A DNA stretch of 64,000 nucleotides from UBA4416 sp036676295. Lineage in GTDB: Bacteria; Bacteroidota; Bacteroidia; B-17B0; Aurantibacillaceae. The notes under the pieces were generated by a model, which saw only the letters and a program-made list of their open reading frames with translations, ran no database searches and was not told where the DNA came from. The translations under genes and the position numbers were made by a program. Numbering within the stretch: position 1 is the first letter of the stretch; each line of letters starts with the position of its first letter. The DNA lies in assembly GCA_036676295.1 (NCBI GenBank), contig JAKFDE010000027.1, positions 310,001 to 374,000 on the forward strand. Reading direction: 5' to 3'. Positions 9,039-17,164 of this stretch are shown piece after piece.

Positions 9039-9704
9039 ATGTCTATACCAGAAAATATCAAATATATTAAATCAGAAATTCCTGCTAACGTTACGCTTGT
9101 AGCTGTTTCTAAAACAAAGCCTAACGAAATGCTCATGGAGGCTTATGAAGCCGGCCAGAGAGATTTTGGCGAAAATTATGTTCAGGAATTAGTAGATAAA
9201 CACGAACTCTTGCCAAAAGACATCCATTGGCATTTTATTGGGCATTTACAAAGTAATAAAGTGAAATACATTGCGCCGTTTGTTTATTTAATACACGGTG
9301 TGGATAGTTTTAGTTTATTAAAAGAGATTAATAAACAAGCCCTGAAAAACAATCGCATAATAGATTGTTTATTGCAAATTTATATTGCACAGGAAGAAAC
9401 CAAATTTGGGTTGAGTTTTGAAGAAGCCAGAGACATTTTAAACTCTCAGGAATTAAAAGATCTAAAAAACATTTCTATCAAAGGCTTTATGGCAATGGCT
9501 TCCAATACCAATAGCGAAAGGCAAATCAAAAAAGAATTTCAATCTCTCAAAAGTTTTTCTGATCAAATTACAAATAATAAAATTTTAGAAATTAAACATT
9601 TATCATTTGGCATGAGCAGCGATTATTTGTTAGCTATACAAGAAGGCAGCACTATGATTCGTGTGGGGAGTAGTATTTTTGGGGAGAGAGATTATAATTT
9701 ATAA
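9039..9704 (+). CDS. YggS/PLPBP-family pyridoxal phosphate homeostasis protein
   Basis: A 221-residue single-domain PLP-binding protein with the fold of the alanine racemase N-terminal barrel. K25 in LVAVSKTKP is the cofactor lysine. FGENYVQE, WHFIGHLQSNK and the C-terminal SFGMSSDY...GSTMIRVGSSIFG are diagnostic. The family keeps vitamin B6 and amino-acid pools balanced and has no known catalytic turnover. The stop codon directly abuts the end of the convergent pafA gene, with no intergenic base between them. Confidence 0.93.
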   Translation: MSIPENIKYIKSEIPANVTLVAVSKTKPNEMLMEAYEAGQRDFGENYVQELVDKHELLPKDIHWHFIGHLQSNKVKYIAPFVYLIHGVDSFSLLKEINKQALKNNRIIDCLLQIYIAQEETKFGLSFEEARDILNSQELKDLKNISIKGFMAMASNTNSERQIKKEFQSLKSFSDQITNNKILEIKHLSFGMSSDYLLAIQEGSTMIRVGSSIFGERDYNL

Positions 9705-11351
9705 TTACTTTCCAAACATCTCCTCTAAAGGCTTACCAGTAGTTCCGTTAGGGAAAGACATATGTAACATTAACGAAATAGTTGGAGCAATATCTACGAC
9801 ATTGATTTTATTGACCGAACTTCCTTTAGGAATACCTTGTCCATAAAATAATACCGGCACATGTGTATCATAACTGTATGAAGCGCCGTGAGTAGTTCCT
9901 TTATTGTGATATTCCATCCATGCCGGATTGTAAGAAAAAGCAACATTTCCGCTTCTTACATGGTTATATCCTTTCTGAATTAAGTACTTGAATGTGCCAT
10001 CTGTAAAATTCTCATACTTCAATACTTCTGATGGGTAAGCTTCGGCCACTCCTTTGATAGATAATAGATAGTTTGCTAAAGTATGCTCAACAGCAAATTT
10101 ATTCAACTTCATAGCAGCCATTTTGCTTTCATTCAAAAACAATTGTTGATTCACCATCATTGAAACTAAACTATCACCATATTGAGATTGACAAAAGGTT
10201 TTAATCGTTTTTGCTAATTCATCTTCATCAATATAACCACCAGGAATTTTTAAATCTTTTAAATGAGCAGGTACATCGCATGCACCATGATCTGCCGTTA
10301 AAAACAATACATAGTTATCTTTACCAACTGTTGTATTCAAATAATTCAATAACTCTTCCAGATCTTTATCTAAACGCAAATACACATCCTCTATCTCAAC
10401 ACTACGAGGCCCATAAGAATGCCCAACATAATCTGTAGAAGAAAAACTCACACACAGCATATCCGTTTGCTTGCCTTTTCCTAATTGTTCTGCTTTTAAA
10501 CAAGCCAATGCCAGATCTTTAGTAATCGTATTACCATAAGGGGTGGCTTTGATAATTTCAAAATTATTTTTTTCTAATTGCTTTTTATATTCATAAGGAA
10601 AAATGGCTGTATCTTTTTTGTTAGGCGCTTGCTCATAATTGTTTTTATCTGCAATACTTTCCATATAGGTATCAATCGGATAAAGGGTATTCCATCCTTT
10701 TTGTAAATACTGCTTAGCTAATTGCTGACTGTTAAAATCATTAACCCAAGTAGGTAATTGAGTCATATAATGTGTACTCGAAATAAATCTACCATTGCTT
10801 CCATCAAACCAAAAAGCTCCGTTAGCGCTATGCCCCGCCGGTAATATAGAACTGCGATCTTTTAAAGAAATAGCAAACACTTTTGACTTTTGATTAGATG
10901 ATAGTTTTAACTCATCACCAATGGTAGTTACCAATAAATTTTTTGGCGACATTAATCCTGCTTTACTATCAGTACCAACCGATTTCACGTTATCGTCATC
11001 TGTGCAATAAGTCATTTTTCCTGTTTCTTTAACAAACCAATCGTTTGAAATAATTCCGTGCGTAGCAGGACTTGTGCCAGTATAAATAGACGCGTGTCCA
11101 GGACCCGTGTAAGTAGGTACATAATTGAAATGAGCATTTTTATAAAAAAAACCATCATTAATTATTTTTTTGAAGCCTCCATTACCAAATTTATTCCAAT
11201 AGCGGTAAATGTAATCATGACGCATTTGATCTACTACGATACCAACAATGAGTTTAGGTTGTTTTAATTCGGTTATTGTTGCAGGCGCTTTTGATTGCGC
11301 TAAAAATAATTTTGAAAAAACGATGAAAGAGAAAACAAAAAAATAACGCAT
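9705..11351 (-). CDS. pafA: PafA-type alkaline phosphatase, secreted
   Basis: A 548-residue exported phosphomonoesterase of the nucleotide pyrophosphatase/alkaline phosphatase superfamily. A signal peptide (MRYFFVFSFIVFSKLFLAQ) leads. The metal ligand D41 (VVDQMR), nucleophile T82 in TYTGPGHAS, N103 in SNDWF and the pair K164/R166 in SLKDRSS correspond to the T, N, K and R active-site residues of the Elizabethkingia enzyme PafA. K/R is what marks phosphate monoesterases within this group. Later metal ligands occur in DYVGHSYGP, TADHGACDV and KGTTHGAS. Its role would be release of phosphate from organic esters in the periplasm. No Pho-box-like site was identified. Confidence 0.88.
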   Translation of the reverse strand: MRYFFVFSFIVFSKLFLAQSKAPATITELKQPKLIVGIVVDQMRHDYIYRYWNKFGNGGFKKIINDGFFYKNAHFNYVPTYTGPGHASIYTGTSPATHGIISNDWFVKETGKMTYCTDDDNVKSVGTDSKAGLMSPKNLLVTTIGDELKLSSNQKSKVFAISLKDRSSILPAGHSANGAFWFDGSNGRFISSTHYMTQLPTWVNDFNSQQLAKQYLQKGWNTLYPIDTYMESIADKNNYEQAPNKKDTAIFPYEYKKQLEKNNFEIIKATPYGNTITKDLALACLKAEQLGKGKQTDMLCVSFSSTDYVGHSYGPRSVEIEDVYLRLDKDLEELLNYLNTTVGKDNYVLFLTADHGACDVPAHLKDLKIPGGYIDEDELAKTIKTFCQSQYGDSLVSMMVNQQLFLNESKMAAMKLNKFAVEHTLANYLLSIKGVAEAYPSEVLKYENFTDGTFKYLIQKGYNHVRSGNVAFSYNPAWMEYHNKGTTHGASYSYDTHVPVLFYGQGIPKGSSVNKINVVDIAPTISLMLHMSFPNGTTGKPLEEMFGK

Positions 11352-11354
11352 AAA

Positions 11355-13244
11355 TTAAGATTTATCTAAGGTTTGAAATACGGAATTATTACTTACAAAT
11401 TCAGGAACAATGTCTTTCATTTTAGAAACGATCTTGACGTTATCCTGAGTATTAAATAATAAAATCAGTTCATTGATGAATTTAGTAACTTCTTCAAATT
11501 CGTACTCTCTTACCTTACCAACTAGTATTTGCTGATGATGAGTAGGCAAGGTATTTTCTGAACTGGCTAATAATTCTTCGAATAATTTTTCACCGGGACG
11601 CAAACCGGTGTATACAATTTTAATATCTGTATTTTCTTTTAAACCCGATAGTTTGATCATCTTTCTTGCCAGGTCGACAATCTTAACGGATTGCCCCATA
11701 TCAAACACAAAAATTTCTCCGCCTTTTCCCATACAACCGGCTTCTAATACTAACTGACAAGCCTCAGGAATGGTCATGAAAAAACGGGTAATATCTGGAT
11801 GAGTAATTGTAATTGGTCCACCCTGCTCTATTTGTTTTTTGAATCGTGGAATTACTGAACCATTTGATCCTAATACATTTCCAAAACGCGTGGTAATAAA
11901 TTTTGTATCCGATTTTTTTCCTAAACTTTGAGTATAGATTTCTGCAATGCGTTTTGAAGCACCCATCACATTAGTTGGATTAACAGCTTTATCCGTAGAG
12001 ATCATTACAAATTTCTCTACCTTAAATTCAACAGCGAGATCAGCTACCGTTTTTGTTCCTAAAATATTGGTTAAAATAGATTCTGACGGATTATTTTCCA
12101 TCATGGGAACATGCTTATACGCCGCTGCATGAAACACAATGTGTGGTTTAAATGTACTGAATACATTTTGCATGCGCTCTTTATTACGCACATCGCCAAT
12201 TACAATTTCATATTTAGTTGGAATCGCTTTTTCAGCAAATTCTAATTCTATTTCATGTAAAGGACTCTCGGCCTGGTCTACTAAAATTAATGAAGCCGGA
12301 TTAAACTTAGCACATTGTCTGGCAAGCTCACTACCAATAGAACCGGCAGCTCCGGTAATTAAAATTGTTTTATGATTGATCTGTTCATTAATTAAAACAT
12401 TATCCAATTTAATTGGTTCACGCTCTAATAATTCTTCAATGTTAATACTTTTAATTTGATTAAAGCTTAATTCTCCATTGATCCATTTAGCAACCGGAGG
12501 AACGTTTAATACTTTAACACCATATTGCAGGCAGTCTTCAATGATCTGATTTTTTTTAGTAGCAGACAAATTTTGAATACTGATGATCACTGACTCCACA
12601 TTATTATCTTTGATCAATTCAGCTAATTTAGATGTTGGATAAATAAATACACCTTCTAAACTCCGCCCTTTTTTCTTTTCGTCATCATCTACAAAGCCAA
12701 CCACTTTATAACGTATGGCAGCATCTCTATCTAACGTACGTTTAGTAATAATTCCACTCTCGCCAGCACCGTATATGATCACCTGAGTTTTTTCCATCCC
12801 GGGATTTTTATTTTCAAAATAAATGGCTTTGATCGCTAATCGTGAGCTGATCATAATGAAAATAGTCACCAACGCATCGATCACAATTACCGAATGTGGA
12901 ATTAAATAATAGCCTAACAGCACTTGTCTGGTAAAAACATTAATAACAAATAAAACAGCGCTACTTGCTAAAACAATAATAAAAATTCGTGTAGCATCTT
13001 TGGCTCCTGTATATCTTACAACACCCTTATACGTTTTGGAGACAAAAAAGGCAATCAATCTTACCGATAAAACCACAGTATATACCAAAGGGAAATTTGC
13101 TAATTCATTTGCCGGAATGGATTTGAAATTAAATCGTAAAAAAAAGGCCAAGGTTAACGAAAAAGCGCAAATAATAATATCTATCAATAAAATTGACCAA
13201 CGGGGTAAATTATATTTCCAGAAATATTCGAGTATTTTGTGCAT
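11355..13244 (-). CDS. Membrane-bound nucleoside-diphosphate-sugar dehydratase/epimerase (CapD/FlaA1/PglF family)
   Basis: About 629 residues from the ATG at 13244. I reject the longer frame start at 13298 because the family begins with a sequence like FWKYNLPRWSILLIDI. The N-terminus has four membrane helices, followed by a first Rossmann-like domain (VIIYGAGESG) and a catalytic short-chain-dehydrogenase domain with the NAD motif TGAAGSIGSEL and the active-site segment STDKAVNPTNVMGASKR. Such enzymes dehydrate UDP-sugars for surface polysaccharide or glycan synthesis. It stands 3 bp from the end of pafA on the same strand. No further glycan operon is nearby. Confidence 0.88.
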   Translation of the reverse strand: MHKILEYFWKYNLPRWSILLIDIIICAFSLTLAFFLRFNFKSIPANELANFPLVYTVVLSVRLIAFFVSKTYKGVVRYTGAKDATRIFIIVLASSAVLFVINVFTRQVLLGYYLIPHSVIVIDALVTIFIMISSRLAIKAIYFENKNPGMEKTQVIIYGAGESGIITKRTLDRDAAIRYKVVGFVDDDEKKKGRSLEGVFIYPTSKLAELIKDNNVESVIISIQNLSATKKNQIIEDCLQYGVKVLNVPPVAKWINGELSFNQIKSINIEELLEREPIKLDNVLINEQINHKTILITGAAGSIGSELARQCAKFNPASLILVDQAESPLHEIELEFAEKAIPTKYEIVIGDVRNKERMQNVFSTFKPHIVFHAAAYKHVPMMENNPSESILTNILGTKTVADLAVEFKVEKFVMISTDKAVNPTNVMGASKRIAEIYTQSLGKKSDTKFITTRFGNVLGSNGSVIPRFKKQIEQGGPITITHPDITRFFMTIPEACQLVLEAGCMGKGGEIFVFDMGQSVKIVDLARKMIKLSGLKENTDIKIVYTGLRPGEKLFEELLASSENTLPTHHQQILVGKVREYEFEEVTKFINELILLFNTQDNVKIVSKMKDIVPEFVSNNSVFQTLDKS

Positions 13245-13337
13245 CCATGTAAAAATACAGTTTTCAAAGCAATGAACAAAACCAATTAAATACTTCAATT
13301 ATACCAAAAGGCACATAAATCTTAATTATCGTGCAAT

Positions 13338-13368
13338 AAAAAAAGCATCACTTTTTACGGTGATGCTT
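13338..13368 (-). terminator. Terminator of the 13391-13987 gene
   Basis: Read on the minus strand, AAGCATCAC and GTGATGCTT pair across a seven-base loop and are followed by a run of T. Confidence 0.8.
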
Positions 13369-13390
13369 CTATGATCTATTAATTTAACTT

Positions 13391-13987
13391 TTAAAATTTA
13401 GTAAAAATTCCTTCTTTACCTTCTCTGGTTAATCTGGTTAAACCTTCTTCGCTGTAATACATAGTGACATTACTATTTTTGCCTTCAATTTTTGTAAGAT
13501 TAGCAAATCCTTCTGCTAATTCATTTTCACAACCAAAAATAAATACTCTTAAATTATTACGTTGAGAGAATGTACTATAGAACAATTTCGCAACAATATA
13601 CTTGTTTCCTTGTTTCAATACCCAGTAATATTGATCATTAATAGGATTTGATAAGTTGGCATCTTTATATACTTTAAAATCTCGTCCTAAAATTTTAGAA
13701 ATTTCTTTGCTTAAATCCCCTAAATAGGCTTGTGGATTTTGCATTTGTTTGGTTTCATACTTTGCATTAAAATCATCAAACATAATGAATCTCATGTTTC
13801 TTTTAGGGTAATTTTTATACTCTGCAAAAGTGTAGTATGGGTTATTGGCGCAATCCATTTTTCTATATATCAATTCTTCTTTACAGTTAATATATTTTGT
13901 AATATCTACTCCAAATAAATTGATTTGTGCCACAGATAAGTTAATTGACACGATTATTAAACTGATGGTAAAAACTAATGCTTTCAT
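13391..13987 (-). CDS. Secreted protein of unknown function
   Basis: A 198-residue protein with a clear signal peptide (MKALVFTISLIIVSINLSVAQ). The mature part has one cysteine pair candidate (CKEELIYRKMDC) and a beta-rich C-terminus. I do not recognise a family. It is flanked by a terminator downstream and by a 523-bp noncoding stretch upstream that carries spaced direct repeats and a promoter-like box. It is likely a periplasmic or surface protein expressed from its own promoter. Confidence 0.7.
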   Translation of the reverse strand: MKALVFTISLIIVSINLSVAQINLFGVDITKYINCKEELIYRKMDCANNPYYTFAEYKNYPKRNMRFIMFDDFNAKYETKQMQNPQAYLGDLSKEISKILGRDFKVYKDANLSNPINDQYYWVLKQGNKYIVAKLFYSTFSQRNNLRVFIFGCENELAEGFANLTKIEGKNSNVTMYYSEEGLTRLTREGKEGIFTKF

Positions 13988-14302
13988 GATTTCTGAATTT
14001 TAAAATATTTATACTGGCTTTCTAGATCTTAGGACAGAACAGAGGACAGAAAAAGGGTCGAGAACAAGTAACCGATAGGAACTGAACTAGGACTTTTAAA
14101 AGATAAATCAGGTTTATCTATATTGAGGGTGGTGCTAAAGTTGAAAAGACAGAACTTATTGCAACTTTGCGAATTTCTTTCGTCTTCTTCTCTTAAGACT
14201 GAATTTGGCTATTTTATTTCTTGTTTTCATTTTAATACAAGTGAGAAGTTTTTTTACTTTTCCAAGGATTAAATAAACATTTCCTTGTTGATAATGTATA
14301 TT

Positions 14303-14310
14303 CAAAGGTA
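14303..14310 (-). promoter_or_regulatory. -7 promoter box (TACCTTTG)
   Basis: On the minus strand TACCTTTG matches TAnnTTTG exactly. Predicted transcription starts near 14297, more than 300 nt upstream of the nearest sizeable gene (start 13987). A matching -33 element is not clear. Confidence 0.4.
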
Positions 14311-14403
14311 ATGCCAATTTCGACGAATTAGTCTTTTTATCCGACCAAATAGATAATTTTAACAATAAGATTTAGCAAAATAACATGTTTAATGAGTGAA
14401 CCA

Positions 14404-14451
14404 TTCGTCCTAATGATTAAGAATTTCGTCTAAATAAATTAGATATTCGTC
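14404..14451. promoter_or_regulatory. Three TTCGTC direct repeats with exact 21-bp period
   Basis: TTCGTC begins at 14404, 14425 and 14446, so the copies lie on one face of the helix two turns apart. An inverted copy (TTTCGACGAAT) lies at about 14319-14328. LytTR-type regulators often bind direct repeats with roughly this period. The regulator is not identified. Confidence 0.4.
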
Positions 14452-14510
14452 GAAAATGCAATTTTGGAGGATTTTTGAAGTTTGGCACGGTAATTTTTAG
14501 TTACAAAACG

Positions 14511-15422
14511 CTAAAAACTCAAATAAGGGATGATTTTTTTTAGTTTTTCGTCGCTAAATAACCCTAAAGATTTAAAGTCGGATTCTGTGAGTCGCCCATG
14601 TTTACTGCGAAAATTGACGATTGCATGAGCTGATTGGTATGAAAAATAAGGGTGACTCTTCAATGAATTTATATCAATTGCATTGATCGGTATTTTGTCT
14701 ACAGCATCAGCATTTACTAGTACTTGAGAAGATATTGCATTGAACAAACTATCGTTCATACCGTACACTTCTTTTAATTGATGAATAGAATAAAAACCTC
14801 CCAACATCTTTCTATACTTCATGATCCGTTTAGTAAAAGCAGGCCCCACACCTTTCAAATAAACAATTGACAGGCTATCAGCAGAATTTAATTCAACTGG
14901 TTTTTTAGCAATTACTTTTTTATCAGTAAGAACCTTTTCTGTTTTAACCGTTAATGAATCTTTTTTGACTTTAATATTTGGTATCAATATATATGACTCA
15001 ATTTGATCATAAAGCTTTGGTGGCATGCCATACAGTTTTTTCAGATCTTCTGATTTAAAAAATTTACCGCCTTTATTTCTGTAATTCAATAATGTATGGC
15101 TCAACTTAGCTGAAAAGCCTAATCGTTGAGCATCCTCAGCTGTAATTGTATTAGGATTAAACACAAATAATTTTTGACTTAAACTATTGTTATATTTTTT
15201 TGAGAATTTGTTTGCTTTTGTTTCAATCAGTGTATCATTAACCACATTTTGGTTAGTAACCTCAACTGTTATGAATTGTACATTGTGCTGATCTCCAAAA
15301 ACAATGGGTATCAATAATTTGAAGGCAAACAACAGGGTAAGAATAATGCACATGATGAATACACCATTGCGTTCTTGTTTATTAAAATGAAAAAAATTAA
15401 ACAGCCACTCTTTAATTTTCAT
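14511..15422 (-). CDS. Membrane-anchored helix-hairpin-helix protein
   Basis: About 303 residues from the ATG at 15422. A single hydrophobic segment (GVFIMCIILTLLFAFKLLIP, about 22-41) anchors it in the membrane. Three ComEA-like helix-hairpin-helix repeats follow, with pattern cores at RLGFSAKLSHTLLNYR, YLKGVGPAFTKRIMKYR and HPYFSYQSAHAIVNFRSKHG. Such domains bind DNA without sequence specificity, and single-pass ComEA proteins take part in DNA uptake, but family members of this type in Bacteroidota are uncharacterised. The start overlaps the last 11 bp of the upstream permease gene, which implies translational coupling. Confidence 0.8.
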   Translation of the reverse strand: MKIKEWLFNFFHFNKQERNGVFIMCIILTLLFAFKLLIPIVFGDQHNVQFITVEVTNQNVVNDTLIETKANKFSKKYNNSLSQKLFVFNPNTITAEDAQRLGFSAKLSHTLLNYRNKGGKFFKSEDLKKLYGMPPKLYDQIESYILIPNIKVKKDSLTVKTEKVLTDKKVIAKKPVELNSADSLSIVYLKGVGPAFTKRIMKYRKMLGGFYSIHQLKEVYGMNDSLFNAISSQVLVNADAVDKIPINAIDINSLKSHPYFSYQSAHAIVNFRSKHGRLTESDFKSLGLFSDEKLKKIIPYLSF

Positions 15423-16866
15423 TTGGATTAATCGCTTTCTTCTTAAACAAAAAATAGATCGGTACACCTAAGGCTATAATTAATAAACCCATGCCCGTAT
15501 TAAAGGTTTTGTATACCAATAGATCAACACATATCAAAGTCGTAAGAATGATATAAATAGCCGGGATTACAGGATAACCAAAAGCTTTATAAGGCCTTTC
15601 TGCATCCGGCATTTTTTTACGCAACACAAAAATACCGGCAATGGTAATGATATAAAAGATCAGAGATGAAAAGGTACAATAGTCTAACAGATCGCCATAA
15701 GAACCACTTAAACATAACAGAGATGCCCAGATAGCCTGTAAAATCAATGCATTAGAAGGGACTCCAAATTTATTAAGTTTAGCCGCACTTTTAAAAAATA
15801 ACCCCTCTTTTGCCATCGATTGAAATAAACGTGAGCCTGCTAAAATTAATCCATTATTACAACCAAACGTTGACACCATAATTAAAGCTGCCATTAAATA
15901 TTTTGCGATATCGCCAAACACTACAAATAAAGCTGCAGTACCTACTCTATCTTTTTGAGCAAACATAATTCCGTTTTCAACTACCGAATTAGCTGTAGGG
16001 TTTCCTTCAATTGGCAATAAACATAAATAAGCCACATTAGCTAATATGTAAATAACCGTTACAATACTTACTCCAAAAAACAAACCTAGGGGGATGTTAC
16101 GTTGTGGATTCTTAACTTCTCCGGCAATAAAAGTCACATTATTCCAGGCATCGCTGCTAAATAAAGAACCAATCATGGCTGTTCCAAGTGCTGTAGCCAA
16201 AGCCATTCCTGATAAGGAAATGAAACTAAAACTACCATCACTCCCGTTTACAACTTGTTTGGCATCCCATGCATTAGTGAAATTTGTCGAAAGCACTCCT
16301 TTATTGAATCCATAATAAACGCCTACTATGATCAATGTAAATAAAGCGATCAATTTAGCGGAAGTGAAAATTCGTTGTATCGCTTTTCCATTTTCTATAC
16401 CACGCGAATTAATAAACGTTAATACAGCAATAATGGCAATCGCCAATAATTGTGCGCTAGTAATTTTAAAATTAACGATCTGTATCATCACATTCCCTTC
16501 TTCAAAAAAAGGAATAAATACTCCTGTAAACTTTGCAAATGCTACAGCTACTGCTGCAATGACACCTGTTTGGATGACCATGAACACAGTCCAACCATAC
16601 ACAAAGGCGGTTAGATCTCCAAAAGCTTTTTTAATGTACACAAACTGGCCACCGGCCTGAGGCATCATTCCTGCTAATTCGCCATAACTCAACGCTGCAA
16701 ATAAGGTAATAATACCCGATAAGATCCATACAACCAATAACCAACCTGCCGAACCGACAGAACGAGCAATATCTGAACTTACGATAAAGATTCCGGAACC
16801 GATCATTGATCCGGCTACTAATAAAGTGGTATCAACTAAATTTAAACTGCGTTTCGTTTCTGACAT
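15412..16866 (-). CDS. APC-superfamily amino-acid permease
   Basis: A 484-residue inner-membrane transporter with about 12 helices. The first helix carries GSMIGSGIFIV, the substrate-binding signature of amino acid-polyamine-organocation permeases, and IAGEVKNPQRNIP is the conserved cytoplasmic loop. I start it at the ATG at 16866; a GTG three codons upstream is possible. The substrate is undetermined. It overlaps the helix-hairpin-helix gene downstream, which looks like a coincidental operon. Confidence 0.87.
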   Translation of the reverse strand: MSETKRSLNLVDTTLLVAGSMIGSGIFIVSSDIARSVGSAGWLLVVWILSGIITLFAALSYGELAGMMPQAGGQFVYIKKAFGDLTAFVYGWTVFMVIQTGVIAAVAVAFAKFTGVFIPFFEEGNVMIQIVNFKITSAQLLAIAIIAVLTFINSRGIENGKAIQRIFTSAKLIALFTLIIVGVYYGFNKGVLSTNFTNAWDAKQVVNGSDGSFSFISLSGMALATALGTAMIGSLFSSDAWNNVTFIAGEVKNPQRNIPLGLFFGVSIVTVIYILANVAYLCLLPIEGNPTANSVVENGIMFAQKDRVGTAALFVVFGDIAKYLMAALIMVSTFGCNNGLILAGSRLFQSMAKEGLFFKSAAKLNKFGVPSNALILQAIWASLLCLSGSYGDLLDYCTFSSLIFYIITIAGIFVLRKKMPDAERPYKAFGYPVIPAIYIILTTLICVDLLVYKTFNTGMGLLIIALGVPIYFLFKKKAINPNEN

Positions 16867-16934
16867 ATAGGACACAAAATAGGAAAAATATTGATTTTAT
16901 ATCAAAATAACGAGCTAGTAGATATAAATAATTT

Positions 16935-17155
16935 TCTTTTCTTTTTGCTTGACCAAAAAGAAACAAAAAGTCAAGACGAAACGCCAACTCCAATTCTTTT
17001 CTCGCTATAGTCTCCGCAATACCACCGAAAAAATTGCCTGCCCATATGCTGGCTCAAAACTTATTACGTTTTGCCCTGCTCCGTTTCGCCAAAATCAGCC
17101 GCACTATTACCAACGTGTGGAATAGTTAAATTTTCATTCGATGATTTTATTTGAT
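16935..17155. repeat. Dispersed intergenic repeat, copy A
   Basis: This noncoding stretch shares with 60431-60665 a 36-bp core (17084-17119 here) at 34 of 36 identical bases, plus shorter matches before it. The left part contains TTTTTGCTTGAC and, 17 nt later, GTCAAG, which form a hairpin. No open frame of use is seen. It resembles the multi-copy intergenic repeats found in Bacteroidota genomes. Confidence 0.65.
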
Positions 17156-17164
17156 ATCAATACC

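Larger units (their letters stand above)
13988..14510. other. 523-bp intergenic stretch with regulatory-looking sequence
   Basis: No convincing protein gene is seen. It holds a consensus -7 box on the minus strand (14303-14310), three TTCGTC repeats (14404-14451), a weak hairpin near 14100-14120 (AGATAAA/TTTATCT), and a short basic frame on the minus strand (14156-14230, 24 codons) downstream of the promoter box. The stretch could be a long 5' leader for the secreted-protein gene or could carry a small RNA. Confidence 0.4.

Noticed and set aside
14156..14365. Short basic frame on the minus strand in the 523-bp intergenic stretch
   Set aside because: The peptide is low complexity and Arg/Lys-rich, with no start context for the long version. 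The 24-codon version at 14156-14230 sits after a promoter box, so it is not excluded, but support is thin.
14483..14500. Second sigma-54-like sequence (TTTGGCACG)
   Set aside because: The -12 half does not match (two mismatches) and no gene follows on that strand.
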